A DNA stretch of 64,000 bases from Pseudoscleropodium purum. Lineage: Eukaryota > Streptophyta > Bryopsida > Hypnales > Brachytheciaceae. The notes below the pieces were generated by a model, which was given only the letters and a program-made list of their open reading frames with translations, ran no database searches and had not been told where the DNA came from. The position numbers were made by a program, and so were the translations under genes. Numbering within the stretch: the first letter of the stretch is position 1; every line of letters starts with the position of its first letter. The stretch is from contig OZ017796.1 in NCBI GenBank assembly GCA_963969395.1, positions 42,770,243 through 42,834,242 on the forward strand, given 5' to 3'. Of this stretch, positions 13,020 to 25,804 are shown piece by piece.

Positions 13020-14100
13020 GGTTCCTGAAACATGCATTCGGATACTAAGCTTGTTCAGTATGCATAGACAACAGGAATCACATATGCAACGAAGAGGGAT
13101 CATCTAATATCCTAACCCCCCAGAAGTATGAACCTGCACGGTATATACTAACTTGAGACTCGACATTGCACCAACGCCAAGGCATTCAGATAAATCTTAA
13201 CATGTTAAGCTGTTTAAACAGCAAAGAGACTCATACAGGGTTGTCCAAATTCTGAAACTCAGGAGGTTTTAACACATCCGAAATTTCATCAAACTCCATA
13301 TCAAATAATAGCAAACAGTTCTGCACTGAAAAAAGTACTTAGTAAAACTATAATAACTTCCCCAATAGCAATCGCTTCTTTTGCTTAGCAAGCGAAGCGA
13401 AGCGCCATGATGGACAGTGAAAGCGTCACATTAGAAAAAACAAATTCCCTTCTCAACAATCTCTTTTCCAAGAATAGCCCCCACCTTTGCATGAACATAA
13501 ACGCTTGGTTCTTAAGAGACAAAACAGACGGAACAACTTGATTTAGGTCCAGAAAAACAAAAAAGAACAACGAAAAATACAAAGACCTTTACCACACCGA
13601 CAACTGCCCTACGCCACAAAAGCTTCACAAGGAAAGTAACACACAGCCAAGAACAATGCAACACATTACCTGGTCTCACACCACCGCGGTGTGCACCAAC
13701 ACCGACCGTCGATCTTCCACAGCGTCGTAGCCGCACGGAACTCCCTCAAAACTAAAAGCTCAGAAATACAAACCTCAGAAAGAAGCGGCGCATGCAACGA
13801 CCGCACGCGAACACTCGCAAACTACAGTACAAAAACCCTCACAACCGTCCCCCGGCCCGCTCTTCCCCGAAATGGCACCCAAAAGCTCCGTGGGAACCCG
13901 AGCGGAAGAGGAGAAAACCTCGGCGACCGTAAGAATCGTCCGCCACGGGCCGCAAGCAGCGATGCAAGGGTGGAGGGGAGGGAGGAGGAGGAGGAGGAGG
14001 AAGGAGCAGCAATGACGAGAGCAAGGGCAATGGCGGACAAGCGGGAAGTTCGAAAAACAACAACGACACGGAAACCGGTTCCAGAGCCTTATTGGAGGCT
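13020..14100 (-). other. Spliced 5' leader of the G3BP-like gene
   Basis: An acceptor ends at about 13025. A matching donor (CCAG|GTAATG) leaves 13670 as the 3' end of a GC-rich leader exon that probably extends to about 14,050. The intron of about 645 bp carries no long frame. Open frames across 13,690-14,150 reflect high GC and a GGAGGAGGA run near 13,975-14,005, not a gene. Confidence 0.6.
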
Positions 14101-14106
14101 TTGCTC

Positions 14107-14121
14107 AAACCCTAACCCTAA
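14107..14121 (-). promoter_or_regulatory. Telo-box pair upstream of the G3BP-like gene
   Basis: AAACCCTAACCCTAA sits just upstream of the GC-rich leader, about 1.1 kb from the start codon and within about 50-100 bp of the likely transcription start. It is the longest telo-box run in the window. Confidence 0.5.
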
Positions 14122-14149
14122 TCCTAGGCGCTTCGGGTTGGTATTAAAT

Positions 14150-16580
14150 TAGTGTGGCTTGAATTATTTTTGCTTCTAGCACCTTCGCTAATTCCTCGGT
14201 CTACTGTGGAAGCCTCTCATTGGTGGAGAACGTGTTTCAGTTGTCCATGACTGGACCCCCAATATCTGAAACGATGAAGAATTTTCCCCAAAATCTTCGT
14301 GATGGCCACCTCGAAACTAGAAAAAATGAAAAATATGAAGTGCATGAAACCTTCAAAAATGTCTCTAAAAAATTAAAAAAATTTTAATTTTCCAATGAAG
14401 TCTACAAATTTTAGATAATATTTATAGATGAAAATATTATAAGTAGTGGGTGGATACACAAAAGTAGATGGTTATTGTGACTTACATATACAATAAGTCA
14501 TATAGTCTTTAACTCAAGATAAAGAAATGAATTTCAAATATTCAAAATAAATAATGGTCAATGAGTTATCAATTACATTACTGATTCATGTATTAATAAA
14601 CTCCATAGGATTAAGGGATATATTGATTTATTTGAAAAAATTATTGTAATAATAATAATAAAAAGGTTATGAAGAATCAAACCTAAAAATATTCATTATA
14701 TATTATTATTAAAAAAATAAAAAATAGACAACAAGATATTATAGTGCCATCATGGATCATACAAGATTGTAAATTAAATAGATAGCTATAGTAATAGTGA
14801 AGAAAGGTACCATCTCTATTATCTGCTCCCCAAATCTAGGTAGCTTCACTTCTTCGTTCCTATTCTAATTCCTAACAAACACTTGTATAGAGGATTGTGC
14901 TTCCAAATGCCAAACAGAGACCAAAAATACCCCAAGTACTACATCAAGTATACAGTGAAAGCCAATACCAAATAAAGAACAAAAGTACACCAAATACATA
15001 GTGAAAGCAATGTCATAAATACCATCCGCCTCCATTTATATATACTATGTTGACCTTAAATTTGCATTGACTAAATTTCACCATACAGAAATAGTTTAAG
15101 AACTAAAACATTATAATCTTATTTATTTTTTTAGAAACCTGGGGTTTATTCCAAGAAATGAAAAACAAATGAGGGCAAAGTCCTAGAGACTAACAATCAA
15201 TTTAATATAACCCACCCCACCTGTACCCATCCAACCATGTTTTACACACATTATAACCTTATTAAAAACAACTACAACAACTATAATTTACTTCCCCAAA
15301 AGAAATTCTAATGATAATAATTACAACCTAAATCTCTATGACTAATTAACTACCTTCTATTAATTATTTATTATATTTGGTTTATATTTGGCTTATCCAT
15401 TGTAAGAACTTCTATTCTAATATCTTCTAAAATATAACAAAGGAAAATAATTATCAAGTCCATTTTAGCATACTATATGGTAGGAACTCTAAAGTTCTCT
15501 CTATTCACAAATATATTGAGAATAACAATCATCAATATAATTATATCTTCCTACCTTTTTTATATGCCTTTCCACCATGATTAGTTGCCCTTTGCTTTTA
15601 CATTGATCTTAAAATAAATTATCTTGAAAGATATTTTTTTAGCAATTGTTATTTTATCTAATTTTCAAGATGAATCACTATAGCCTACTTGAGGTACTAT
15701 TTCATAAATTATATCTTATTTAGCTCATTCTTAGGGTTTATAAATTGCAAATTTATTTATGAGTCAACCACACAAAACTAAATTTCCCATGATTTATATA
15801 ACATAAACAAAATTAAAAATATCAAGGTTCAAGAAAGAAGTCTTGACCTCCACGTCCATCATCTTCTGTTCACATATAATGATTGAAAAATATTTTTCTT
15901 CATCTAAACTTAAAGCTTGAGGAGATGAAACCAAAAAGTTTTGATTGGATCATTCTTAATTCTGCCACTACCAAAATATGGTTGTAAAGGCACCTGAGGG
16001 TTAGTGGTACACTAAACAATATACTTAAGTCCACAAAAGAGTCTTTCCTTTTCCCATTATAAATCCATATGCACGCACATATCCAACATCGGCACTCAAT
16101 TTCAGACACTAGGCACAAAGAGCAATTGTATAAATAAAAACTACCAAATATTTTTGCTTTAACAGTGGATGGAATCGTCACATCCAAGCCATGATAACGG
16201 TATCAAGGTGTTCCTACAAAATTGATTATCTGTTTCATAACCTACATTACAAAATTGGCAGGTGCTGCTGCAACTTTTACCCCTACGGGATAAGCTATTC
16301 ACAGACTTTCCCACGGAATTCAAGTACTCCGTACTAAACAACTGATACATCTTGTATCAACTCCTAAATGTCTTTCCTGCGCGCTGTAAAAAAGAGAAGA
16401 CCATGGCACAGCGTACTGCTAAATGAGCAAAAAAATCTTCACGAACCAAAGGTAGAGATTACAATGTACCAAAAATTTGTAGAAAAACTACAATGTAGAT
16501 ATGCTTACAATTCCATAGCACACATCTGTCAGATGGTCGCCAAATGAGAAGAAACAGAAGTTTCGGAATTCGCCAGGACG
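14150..16580. other. AT-rich intergenic spacer
   Basis: About 2.4 kb of AT-rich DNA with poly-A/T runs and an AATAATAAT tract near 14,650. The frames at 15,900-16,350 (minus) fall in the 3' flank of the CCA gene and lack motifs. I see no gene or clear transposon ends here. Confidence 0.55.
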
Positions 16581-19500
16581 CTACTGCGACTTCAGACGCT
16601 TTACATTCTCCCCTTGAAACCAATCCAAGCATTGCTCCTCGGTTCCATCTGGATGGGCCAGCTCCCACTTGTGAAATTTTCCCATCTGAAAATAAACCCA
16701 AGACTTTGTTAGCATCAGATTAAAACTATGATCAGTCTTGTGTAGTTGCTGAATAAAATCTGTATTCTCTCGTTTCAAATACGAGAGAGAAAAAAACTTT
16801 CAACAATGAAGCTTACCCATTCTTTGACTTGTGGACCACCTTTCTGTAGTCCAAGAAGGCTCATAACCTTTTTGCCATCAAATAATGGCTTCCGGGTCCA
16901 AACATTGTCCAGCCCTGGAGAAACACGCCATAAATGAATCAACAGATATCGATGATTTCAAAAGTGAACATTGCAGTAAAGCATCAACTTCGCATATCAA
17001 ACTCCTTACCTAATCTCAATATGGCGGTTTCAATTAGAAGGCAGTTATTTGCTCTCTCCGTTGCACTGGCTTCATCTAACGGAACTGACAGAACTGACGA
17101 AAGAACCAAAGCCAGACGCCAGAGGCCCTTGATATCCCCCAACAGCAAACCTGCACACGGTTCAATTCCACGGCACCATTACCCTTCGATAATTTAACAA
17201 ACGATGGATCAATGGGAGAACCCGAAAGAAACAAAATCATAAGACGCAGTATTACAAAAAAGGCAGATGAAAAATTTGAAACACGATTTGCAAATTGGAT
17301 GCAAACTGGATTGCAAATCTAATTGGGCAAGACACAAATAATAATTTGTAGGAGACGAAATACTTCAAAGCTACTCCGTTTCCTAGTTGCTTCTGACAGT
17401 ACTAAGAAATACAAGCTCCAGGGCAATTGTCTCCTGAAATAATTTCACAGGGCATTCCCCCTTAAAAGATTCGATACCATTCAAATCACCGAATACTTAG
17501 ATTAAAGGTGAGTTGAAAACCTGCTTGAACTCTCTTCTCTGCTTGGAATTCTTCATCACTCTTGTCATGTACCTCACTAAGGAACAGTTCTGAAATGTTT
17601 ACAAATTTCTCTGCGGCAGAGTGAAGTTGTACCACCTGCCGAAGACATTATCAAGAAATCAAGCATCAAAACAAACATGAGTCAAATCCACTAAAACACT
17701 CCAACACGACCAGATATTGTTGTATAACAGAAGCTGCAGAAAAAGATCTTGAAGGCTGCGAAAAATTAGATCTCTATACAGACCTTTTTAGCATCATCTG
17801 CCTTCAGCTTCAAGGATTCCTTAATAATAAGTTCTGATACCGGTAGCTGCATACAAAACATCCAAAAACAAGCAGATAAGAGCTCTGAGGATGTCTGCAA
17901 CAGAGGGAGATGTCTTAAAAGGCAACATATATTAAATACAGTAGACCCTTCTGGAACACCTGTGCTGCAAGTCAGAGGTAATAACTTGCTATTTGCACAA
18001 ATTCAATAATATCAACTTGAAATCAGAAAACCCAAGAACAGACACAGCAGAATATGCATACAAGAATAATCTCTAAGTAAAAATTCAGCTCAAATAATCA
18101 AGATGGGAACGAAAAGATATTTCAAAGGAACTCACCACGCCTTTCTTCTGTGAAACTGCGACATGTCTTAAGGGAAGGAGTAAGCTAGAAAGATGAAAAA
18201 GCCTCCTTTCCTCATCCTAGACATTGAAGTAAAGGATATTTCAATCAGATTATATCCATGAAAAAAAGTTGATGACAAATGACAAAGCAAGAAGAAAATA
18301 CAATGGTAGGTATTGTTTTCCAAATACCAGTTATACTGAAACCAACTCTACAGAAATAATCTGTTTGGAAACCTGAACTTCCACAGCGGATAAGAACAAA
18401 GTGAGACAATCAGGACGGTTTGATAGATATTGGCAACAAAGTATTGAAGAAACAACCCAGCGTATGGTCATACCGAAAATTTTGCTTGTGAACTTGGAGC
18501 ACCTTCAAATTCAACCAAGATCTCTCCAGTCGCTTCCATATGATCCACACACAACCTACACATCCAGAAGTTACTCAGATGATCTACTCAATGTAACTGG
18601 AGCTCATTCGGTCACGTACAAACACAATGACGAGCAACATAATCGAAACGCTCACCTTCCGACGTTTTCCTCAAGTGGGGGCTTTGAGTTCGATAAACCA
18701 TTCGTGAAAATAACAGGGAAGAGTTGAAGTTGCTCCATGCGTCGCATTGCTGTAAGTGGCTTCTTGCCCCTCAGCATCAGGTCAATCTACAGCAGAACGA
18801 GGAAGCCCATCAAAGACCGTGGTTACAACCTGATCTTCACTTAAAGTCAAAAGTCAGCAAACCAGTGGAAATGGATATTTACCTCGTGACCAATACGTTC
18901 ACGACTCACTTTGCTGCCCAGTGCTGTCCTGACTTCATCACATGAAGCTGCCTCTTTCACCTCGTCCTCCAACTCAAATCCAAATCGAGCACCTGGTGAA
19001 GTGAGGTTTTAAAGGTGAGCATTGCAATCATTATTGGGTTACAAAATATAGTACACACAGTCATCAGTACATACTGCCAAAGACCCACCGAAGCGTAAAG
19101 CCCGCATCACGCGCAGCGGGTCGTCCAGAAAAGTTTCCTTGGAAGGAAGCGGAGTGCGGATAATCCCTGCTTTCAAATCTTTGAGTCCTGTAATACACGA
19201 CAATAAGCAATCAATGACTGAACTAAGAGGGTCGGGGGTAAATATAAGGCAGCAAAAAACCGAATTTCCACCAGCGACCACATTGAAAGCTAGCTGCTAA
19301 ACACAGGAAGTTGAACTCAAAAATTAGTGTTCATACGTAAAATGACACGAAATTATATTGACATTGAACAACTACATGCATCCAAAAATGAATTGCACAC
19401 ACAGACGAACATCTTCACTGTAGCTTTGACACGTAAGAGTTGCAAACCTCGTGACGTCAGATCCTCCACACAACGTTTGTTGATGTTGTAAAACAAACTG

Positions 19501-22062
19501 GCCAAGACAATCAAAGTACACTTGAGTACCGGTATCCCATATACAGATAGAAAAAAATTCAAGATGAAACTTGGTCCAAGAGTAGGTTTCAATATTCAGT
19601 GCCTGCCTTAAGGTGACACACATACCTGTTTATAGTCAAATCTCGTCGCAAAGCATCTTGTTCCGCGGTTCCAAATTCCTGGAAAATTGCCAACTTATAA
19701 TCAACATCCAAAACTCGGAATAATATGTGCATTTACCCCTTAGGCAATATCAGAACTCTCGAGCAAGAGTTTCATGAGCACGTAACTGGAATTCGTGAAA
19801 TCCTCTATGCAATCAGGACAAGATGATTAATGGATGGTAGTAACTCTTAAAAATATTCCCAAAGTGGTCTAGAGCCACGCACCATAGTTGGGATCCGGCT
19901 GTTTTGTGCATATGTCTCTGCCCGTAAGTTTACAAAGTCAACAAGCATACCCTTGACACGCATGGTAGCTGTCTCCAAATGCTTTGACTGTTCAGGGTTA
20001 CTGCAACACAGAACTTCAGATTGAGTGACAAGATCTAGCTCACAAGATATCCTAAATGCACAAAGTTATTAACGGCAAACTTAGATTAATGTAACAGAAA
20101 ATTAGATCAACATTAAGAAAATATAAAGTTAAATTAATGTCAAGTAAAATTAGGCCATAAATTGTGTACAATAAAAGTTAATGCCAAAGACACAAAAATC
20201 TCACGACCTCTAAGTTAACACCATCTACATTACACTACTAACAGTAACGTAAAAGTAATTCTCTGTGAGGACTATACGAATCTAATGCATATTAATTAAC
20301 ATTAAGAACTAATGTAGCGGACTTTTGTGAGGTAATGTTGCATACAACCGATTCACTTTTTCAACCAATTACCGTATTCTATTAAGAGGTGTGCTACATT
20401 GCACTCAACTGGTCGTTTTTGCTGAGAACACCTCGCTTTCAACAACACGAGTTCTTCAATAGTTCGTCTGCTCATTGGAAACAAAATCATGTAGACAGAG
20501 AAAAAGCCTATAGAGAAATCGGAGTAGACGACAAGCGCACCTCAGGATAATATGCATTTTCGAGGTTTCTTCTCCAATGCTTGAGCGGTACTCGTTGACT
20601 TTCTCGCAGAACTGCTTGCCCAACATATTGTCTATCGCGATATCAATGTCGTGTGAATCTTTTCCCAGAAGCTGCGAAATGGAAACAAAAGAAACCATCA
20701 ATTCATCAACAAGGTAAAGTACTTGGCTCCAGAGAATATATCTCATTCGTTACTAGCACCTGAGAACCTTCCAATACAGATCTACACTATCACCGTTGAG
20801 GATGATAAAACTTCGCTTCCAAACCAACCTACAGAACACTACACCGCAGCTTTATTAGGTCTGACCGATTTTATTTTATTTTCACCGGTAGTGTGCGCTC
20901 TTATCTATTAGTGACACTGAATTTCCCCTCTCAAAAGAATGTATCACCTGAATAGAACAGTACTATTTGTGACGCAGGTTCATCGTTCCTCAGGCCTAAG
21001 AAGGATTTCGGTGTAATCTATTGGATCAACCATAATTTAGTAAAAGTCACAACTACTCTCCGCCAGTCATTACCAATGTTTCATCCAGCTACATGAAAAG
21101 AAACGAGCTGGAAAGCAAATCAAATGCAAGTAAATTCACTCGCACGTATGCCTGATCGAAAAGGAAAGCAACGTAGAATTGGTCCGTGCCGCTCCAAGAG
21201 GACCTCAACACCCGCGACAACTTCCCAACGTCAACCTAATTGCAACCAGTGTTACAAAGCATCGCGGAATTGACGATCAACTATTCTGCACGAAACTCGA
21301 GTAACAGGTGTCGAAAGCGCAAATGTCGAATCACTGAATTGGCGAGATTATACCGCCCAAAATTCGAGCAACAGCAATCGACAGCACAAATGGCGAATCA
21401 CTGAATTGGCGAGATTATTCTGCACAAATTCGAGCAACAGCAATCGAAAGCGCAGATGGCGAATCGCTGAATTGGCGAGACTATTCCGCCCAGAATTCGA
21501 GCAACAGCGATCCAAACCTTCCCGAATTCCACATATTTCAGTAAAAGGCAATCACTAAACTCGCAAACTATTAGTCTGCCAAAAAGAATGCGAGAAACAG
21601 AAAATTCACCTTGTCCCGCACCCATCCTCCTGCCACCCGGAGCTCCGTATCAAGTCCAAAATGCTGCAAAGTCGCGACAAGCTCCTCGAAAATCTTCTCC
21701 TCCTGCTCCGTCAACTGAATTGACTCCACCACCTTCTCCACCCCCATCGTTTGCACGCATAACGCTCTCCACGACGATCGCCAAGGTCCCGGGCACACCT
21801 GGACTCCCAATTCTCCTCGTCTGGCAATCCTTAAAGAGACGGAGCGTCGCAACGGAACTGCGACAAGCGCTCTTCGGGAAATGGAAGGGTTGAGGGGAAG
21901 CTGACGAAGCGCAATCCGAAGTCGCAACGATGAGTAAGCAGAAGCCATGTCCGCCATAACCAGGACTGGGAAGCAACGACCGCGAGGTTTAAGCAAATTA
22001 GGGTTTGGAGCGCAAGCCAGGTCAGCTTTGCTTGCCTCGCCCTTTTGTTTCTCTCCCTCCAA
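16581..22062 (-). CDS. CCA tRNA nucleotidyltransferase
   Basis: This enzyme adds or repairs the 3' CCA of tRNAs. Fifteen minus-strand exons join in frame into 609 residues: 22062-21610, 20671-20541, 20000-19883, 19678-19626, 19497-19448, 19187-19089, 18992-18883, 18786-18656, 18555-18474, 18216-18136, 17846-17784, 17635-17521, 17150-17010, 16914-16817 and 16685-16581. The class II nucleotidyltransferase head is complete: RVAGGWVRDK (ends residue 151), then LLGKDSHDIDIAI with the two metal-binding aspartates (159 and 161), DFVNLR, DALRRD (242-247) and the FLDDPLRVMRALRFGARFGF segment. The remainder (EDEVKEAASCDEV, IDLMLRGKKPLTAM, LFDGKKVMSLLGLQKGGP) is the helical neck, body and tail. Three in-frame ATGs occur: residue 1 (22062), 36 (21957, followed by SAYSSLRLRIALRQLP, basic and Ser-rich) and 106 (21747, just before the conserved core). 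A telo-box inside codons 19-22 suggests that codons 1-35 may be leader. Two decayed partial copies lie at 42.8 and 51.1 kb. Confidence 0.95.
21997..22006 (-). promoter_or_regulatory. Telo-box in the 5' region of the CCA gene
   Basis: AAACCCTAAT on the minus strand lies 40 bp upstream of the second in-frame ATG (21957). If it acts as a leader element, translation begins at 21957 and not at 22062. Confidence 0.45.
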
Positions 22063-22239
22063 AGTGTGCCATCTCTAAAAATGACTTTTTGCAAATGGCT
22101 AACAACATTTAAGCTTTGACACTCCGGGAATAGTGGGTGTGGGGATAGGATGGCGGAACCAGGTTAACTAAAACCTAATTAATAATTGATAATGAATAAT
22201 TGAAAATGACCTTAGAGATATCCTTCAAGCCTTATTTAA

Positions 22240-22900
22240 TCCTTTAATGTTGACACAAATGTTTGGTATGTGATGGATGACAAGGAATTTTTTTAGTAGG
22301 ATAGGAGTTCAACTATTCATCCTTGGAATCTTTGTTGTGAAAAAGGAAGGTCTTCTACAATAGTTTGACTTCCAATGAGTACTTTTGCAATAGTTTAAGC
22401 CAATGATTCACACGGTAATGAAAAAGGATAATTTTCAAGGTCATTTTTGCATCTTTTAAGGGTTAAAAGAAAAAAAAAAATTCTATAAAGTTTCATTTAT
22501 AATATGAAAAGAATCAGTAGGTGGTTAAAAGATGTTGATTCCAAATTGACATTTTTAGATAAAGTATCAATTTGTGCTTTATAAAAATTATTGCCTCAAA
22601 AAAAATTACCTCAAAAATTACTATTTTAAGAATAACCATCATTTGAAAATATGAGGACAATTTCAAGTGTCATTTCCATATTTGTTTGTTTTTAAACCTT
22701 AAATGAAGCAATAGATGTTTATTGTGTGATGGATGATAAAAAAATTCCTACTATATATTAAGACAAAAGTACAAATGTTCATCCTTGGAAATTTGTACGA
22801 AAAGGAAAGGTCTTATAGAATAGTTTGCCTTCCAATAAATGATCTTGGGTTTTTTTAAGCAAATGATTCACAAGATACTTAAAAAGAATGATTTCCACAT
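22240..22900. repeat. Diverged direct repeat, period about 455 bp
   Basis: The segments near 22,260-22,430 and 22,715-22,890 share TGTGATGGATGA, TTCATCCTTGGAA, GGTCTT-TA-AATAGTTTG, CTTCCAAT and AATGATTCACA in the same order. This is an old tandem duplication in AT-rich DNA, with no coding potential. Confidence 0.6.
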
Positions 22901-24235
22901 GGACCAATTCATCCTTTAACTTATCAAGGCCTAAAAGGATAAAATATCTCCTTTTCAAATTTTCAGTGGCCAATTCTCAAAAAAATCTCAAAATTTTGTA
23001 AAGTCGGGTCTTGTAGAATAACAAGTCAACATACTTTTTGCACTCTTGGATTTTCAAATTTTCAATGTGAGAGGTATTGAAAATTTTATTTAAGGCATAC
23101 AATCCTATAGAAGGAAGAAGTGGGTATAAATTTTGGATAGGGTCTGAGTGAAAGGAATGATTGAAGTTTCTTTTGAAGATATTCCAAAAGATATGTCAAT
23201 AATATCAACCATTGAATCTTTAAAAATTGATGCATATCCATATCTATATATAGATATAGATATATAATTTTATTTTTAAATTAAAAAATTTATTGCATTT
23301 GCATTAGATTCCTATTCAATTCCTATAGGGAAAAAATTATAATTCATCTTCAAATAATTTTTCTTCCCTCAAAGTTGCATTTTTTGCTTACAAATTGATC
23401 ATCCAAAATTATTATAATCTAAAAATCTCATGGCCAATATTTTCTAAATTAATTTTGTGTATACTACAAAAATATAATCTTTATTTTTGTACAATTAAAA
23501 TTAAAAATTCCAAGCATATATATGTGCAAAAATATTGAAATGGAAAAATTCCTTAAATAAATGACATAAGAAACCTCAATTGCCAAAAAGTTGTTAGGCC
23601 TTGAAAGCATTGTCAGTAGTTGCACTCCAATTGACCACAACACCAATAAGTAGTGATGCACTTATTACCTGGTGAGATGTAATGGTGCCATAGCCACCCA
23701 ATATTCTCTACCAACCACTTGCTAAAATTAGATTAGTCAAATGATTCAAATGTCACCAAGGCACAAGAAATGCCATTGTAGTGCTTTAGGAAGTAAAAAA
23801 ACTAAAGGTTGTTCTTGGAAATGAAGGAGATAGAGGGAGCTAAAAGTTTGATGCTTTGATTAATGCATGACTTATGATTGGTTCTTTTATCAATTTAATG
23901 AGATTGCTTCCAAAACATCTTGCTTTCAAACTTTCACATGAATTATGTACATGGCACGAATTAAATCTTTGTGCATGAGATTTTTTATTCATTTTTAAAT
24001 TCACTAAATTTGTTTTCCAAAGTATTTTCAATTGATCTAGCAATTAGTGGGAGTTAAGATCTTCAATTTTGTATTCATAGATTTATTGGAAGAACACATA
24101 AAAGAATAGAATCTACTTCCTTTGCCAATATAAGCTTTGAGTTATTTTTGGGCCCCACATGAATACATAATTAAGGGGGTAAAAATAAAAGTTTTACCTT
24201 TTATATTATATATATCTACTATTTATATGTACTTA

Positions 24236-24495
24236 TCAACCCCTAAAGAACCAAGCTAGAAGGATTTACAACAAGCTAAAAGGATTTAGGTAAATTCAAA
24301 CACTAATATCTTGCAATCTACATGGTGGAAATTTCTAAAATTTTTCCCACATCTTCTCAAACCTTTGATCTACAAAGATCCTTTATTTATATGTGTCCAA
24401 AAGTGTTTTTTTTTCTAAAATTTGGTACTTATACTAAAAATGGTAGTTTGGGAGCATTTTAGATGAAAATATAGTTAAAGAAATTTAGGGGTTAA
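24236..24495. mobile_element. Small TTAA-type insertion in the left fold-back arm
   Basis: A segment bounded by TCAA|CCCCTAAA and TTTAGGGG|TTAA (about 252 bp internal) is present in the left arm. At the equivalent place in the right arm (about 27,430) the flanking sequences join directly. The ends match the first eight bases of the TTAA-type MITEs at 43,270 and 45,338. The inner sequence was not matched to them, so membership of that family is tentative. Confidence 0.5.
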
Positions 24496-25804
24496 TATTT
24501 ATATATAATTTTATTATATAACATATATTCTCATATATTTTTATACTCCCATATATATTATTTTATTCTTTTTTGTTTGGAATTTTCTCCACCTTTCAAG
24601 AATATGAGGAATGTGCATTGTGAAGAATTGCTTCCTAAGCATCCTCACACACTTGAAGGCTTACATTGGAACAAGGCTCATGACATAAGTTTTTATTTTT
24701 ATCTTTAATCTTTTTTGTTTAGGATTTTTTCCTCCCTTCAAGAATATGAAGTGTGTGCTCACTGTAAAGAATTTCTTCCAAAGCATTTGCACATACTTGA
24801 AGGTTATACATTAAATCACGGCTCATGATTGAATTTCTTAATTTTAATTTTATTATTATTTCTTAAAAATTCATAATAATTACAAATTTTCCAAAAAAAT
24901 TGAATTTTTAAACTTTTATTAGACAAATCATTTATTTTTTTGAAAATGAAAATGAAAGTAAATTTATTTTTCATATGTAGTTGCTTAATCAATATAATGA
25001 ATAGAATAAAATACCCACTAAAATAAACAATACAATTGTTTTTCTTTAGCCTTACAAAAGTTCTTCCCTTTCTTCACATGCCCCCTTCTACCCTTCATTG
25101 CATCCATGTCAGCATCTACTATGGCCATAGTCTATATTGACTAAGTTAGCATGAATGTAAAATTGCCCTCTACAAAAGCCTTTTGTTGCCAAGCAAATGT
25201 GGGAGCTCCATATATACTAACATCCAAGAATGATACAATTTCTGCTATCTCTCCTATCTCTTTTACTTTTGCACTGCAACAAAGGGCCTTTTTAGAGGGC
25301 AATTTTACACTCATGCTAAGTTAATCGATGTAGACTATGGCCATAGTGGATGTTGAAATGGATGCAATGGAAGAAAGTAGAGGGCATGCAAAGAAGGGGA
25401 AGAACTTTTGTGAGGCTAAAGACAAGCAATTATCTTGTTCTTTTTAGTGTGTGTGTTATTCTATTCATCACATATGAAAGACAAATTTTATTTTTATATT
25501 TCAAAGATGAAATCATATAACTAATACAAGTAAAAAAAAACCATATTTTTTGAAAATTTTGTATTTATTATAAATTTTTAAAGGAAAAAATAATAAAAAT
25601 AAAAACAAAAACTTAAGTTACAAACTTTACTCTAATGCATAATCTTGAAGTATGTGGGGATGCTTTAGAACCAATTGTTAACAATGCACACACTTCATAC
25701 TTTTAAAGAGAGGAGAGAATCCTAAACAAATAATAATGAAAATTACAATTAAAACTTAAGTCACAAACCTTATTCCAATGTATAACCTTCAAGTATGTGG
25801 GGAT

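Noticed and set aside
13691..14152. Plus-strand frame of 153 codons upstream of the G3BP-like gene
   Set aside because: It is low-complexity (GGAGGA run), lies antisense to the GC-rich leader exon, and has no domain or splice continuation.
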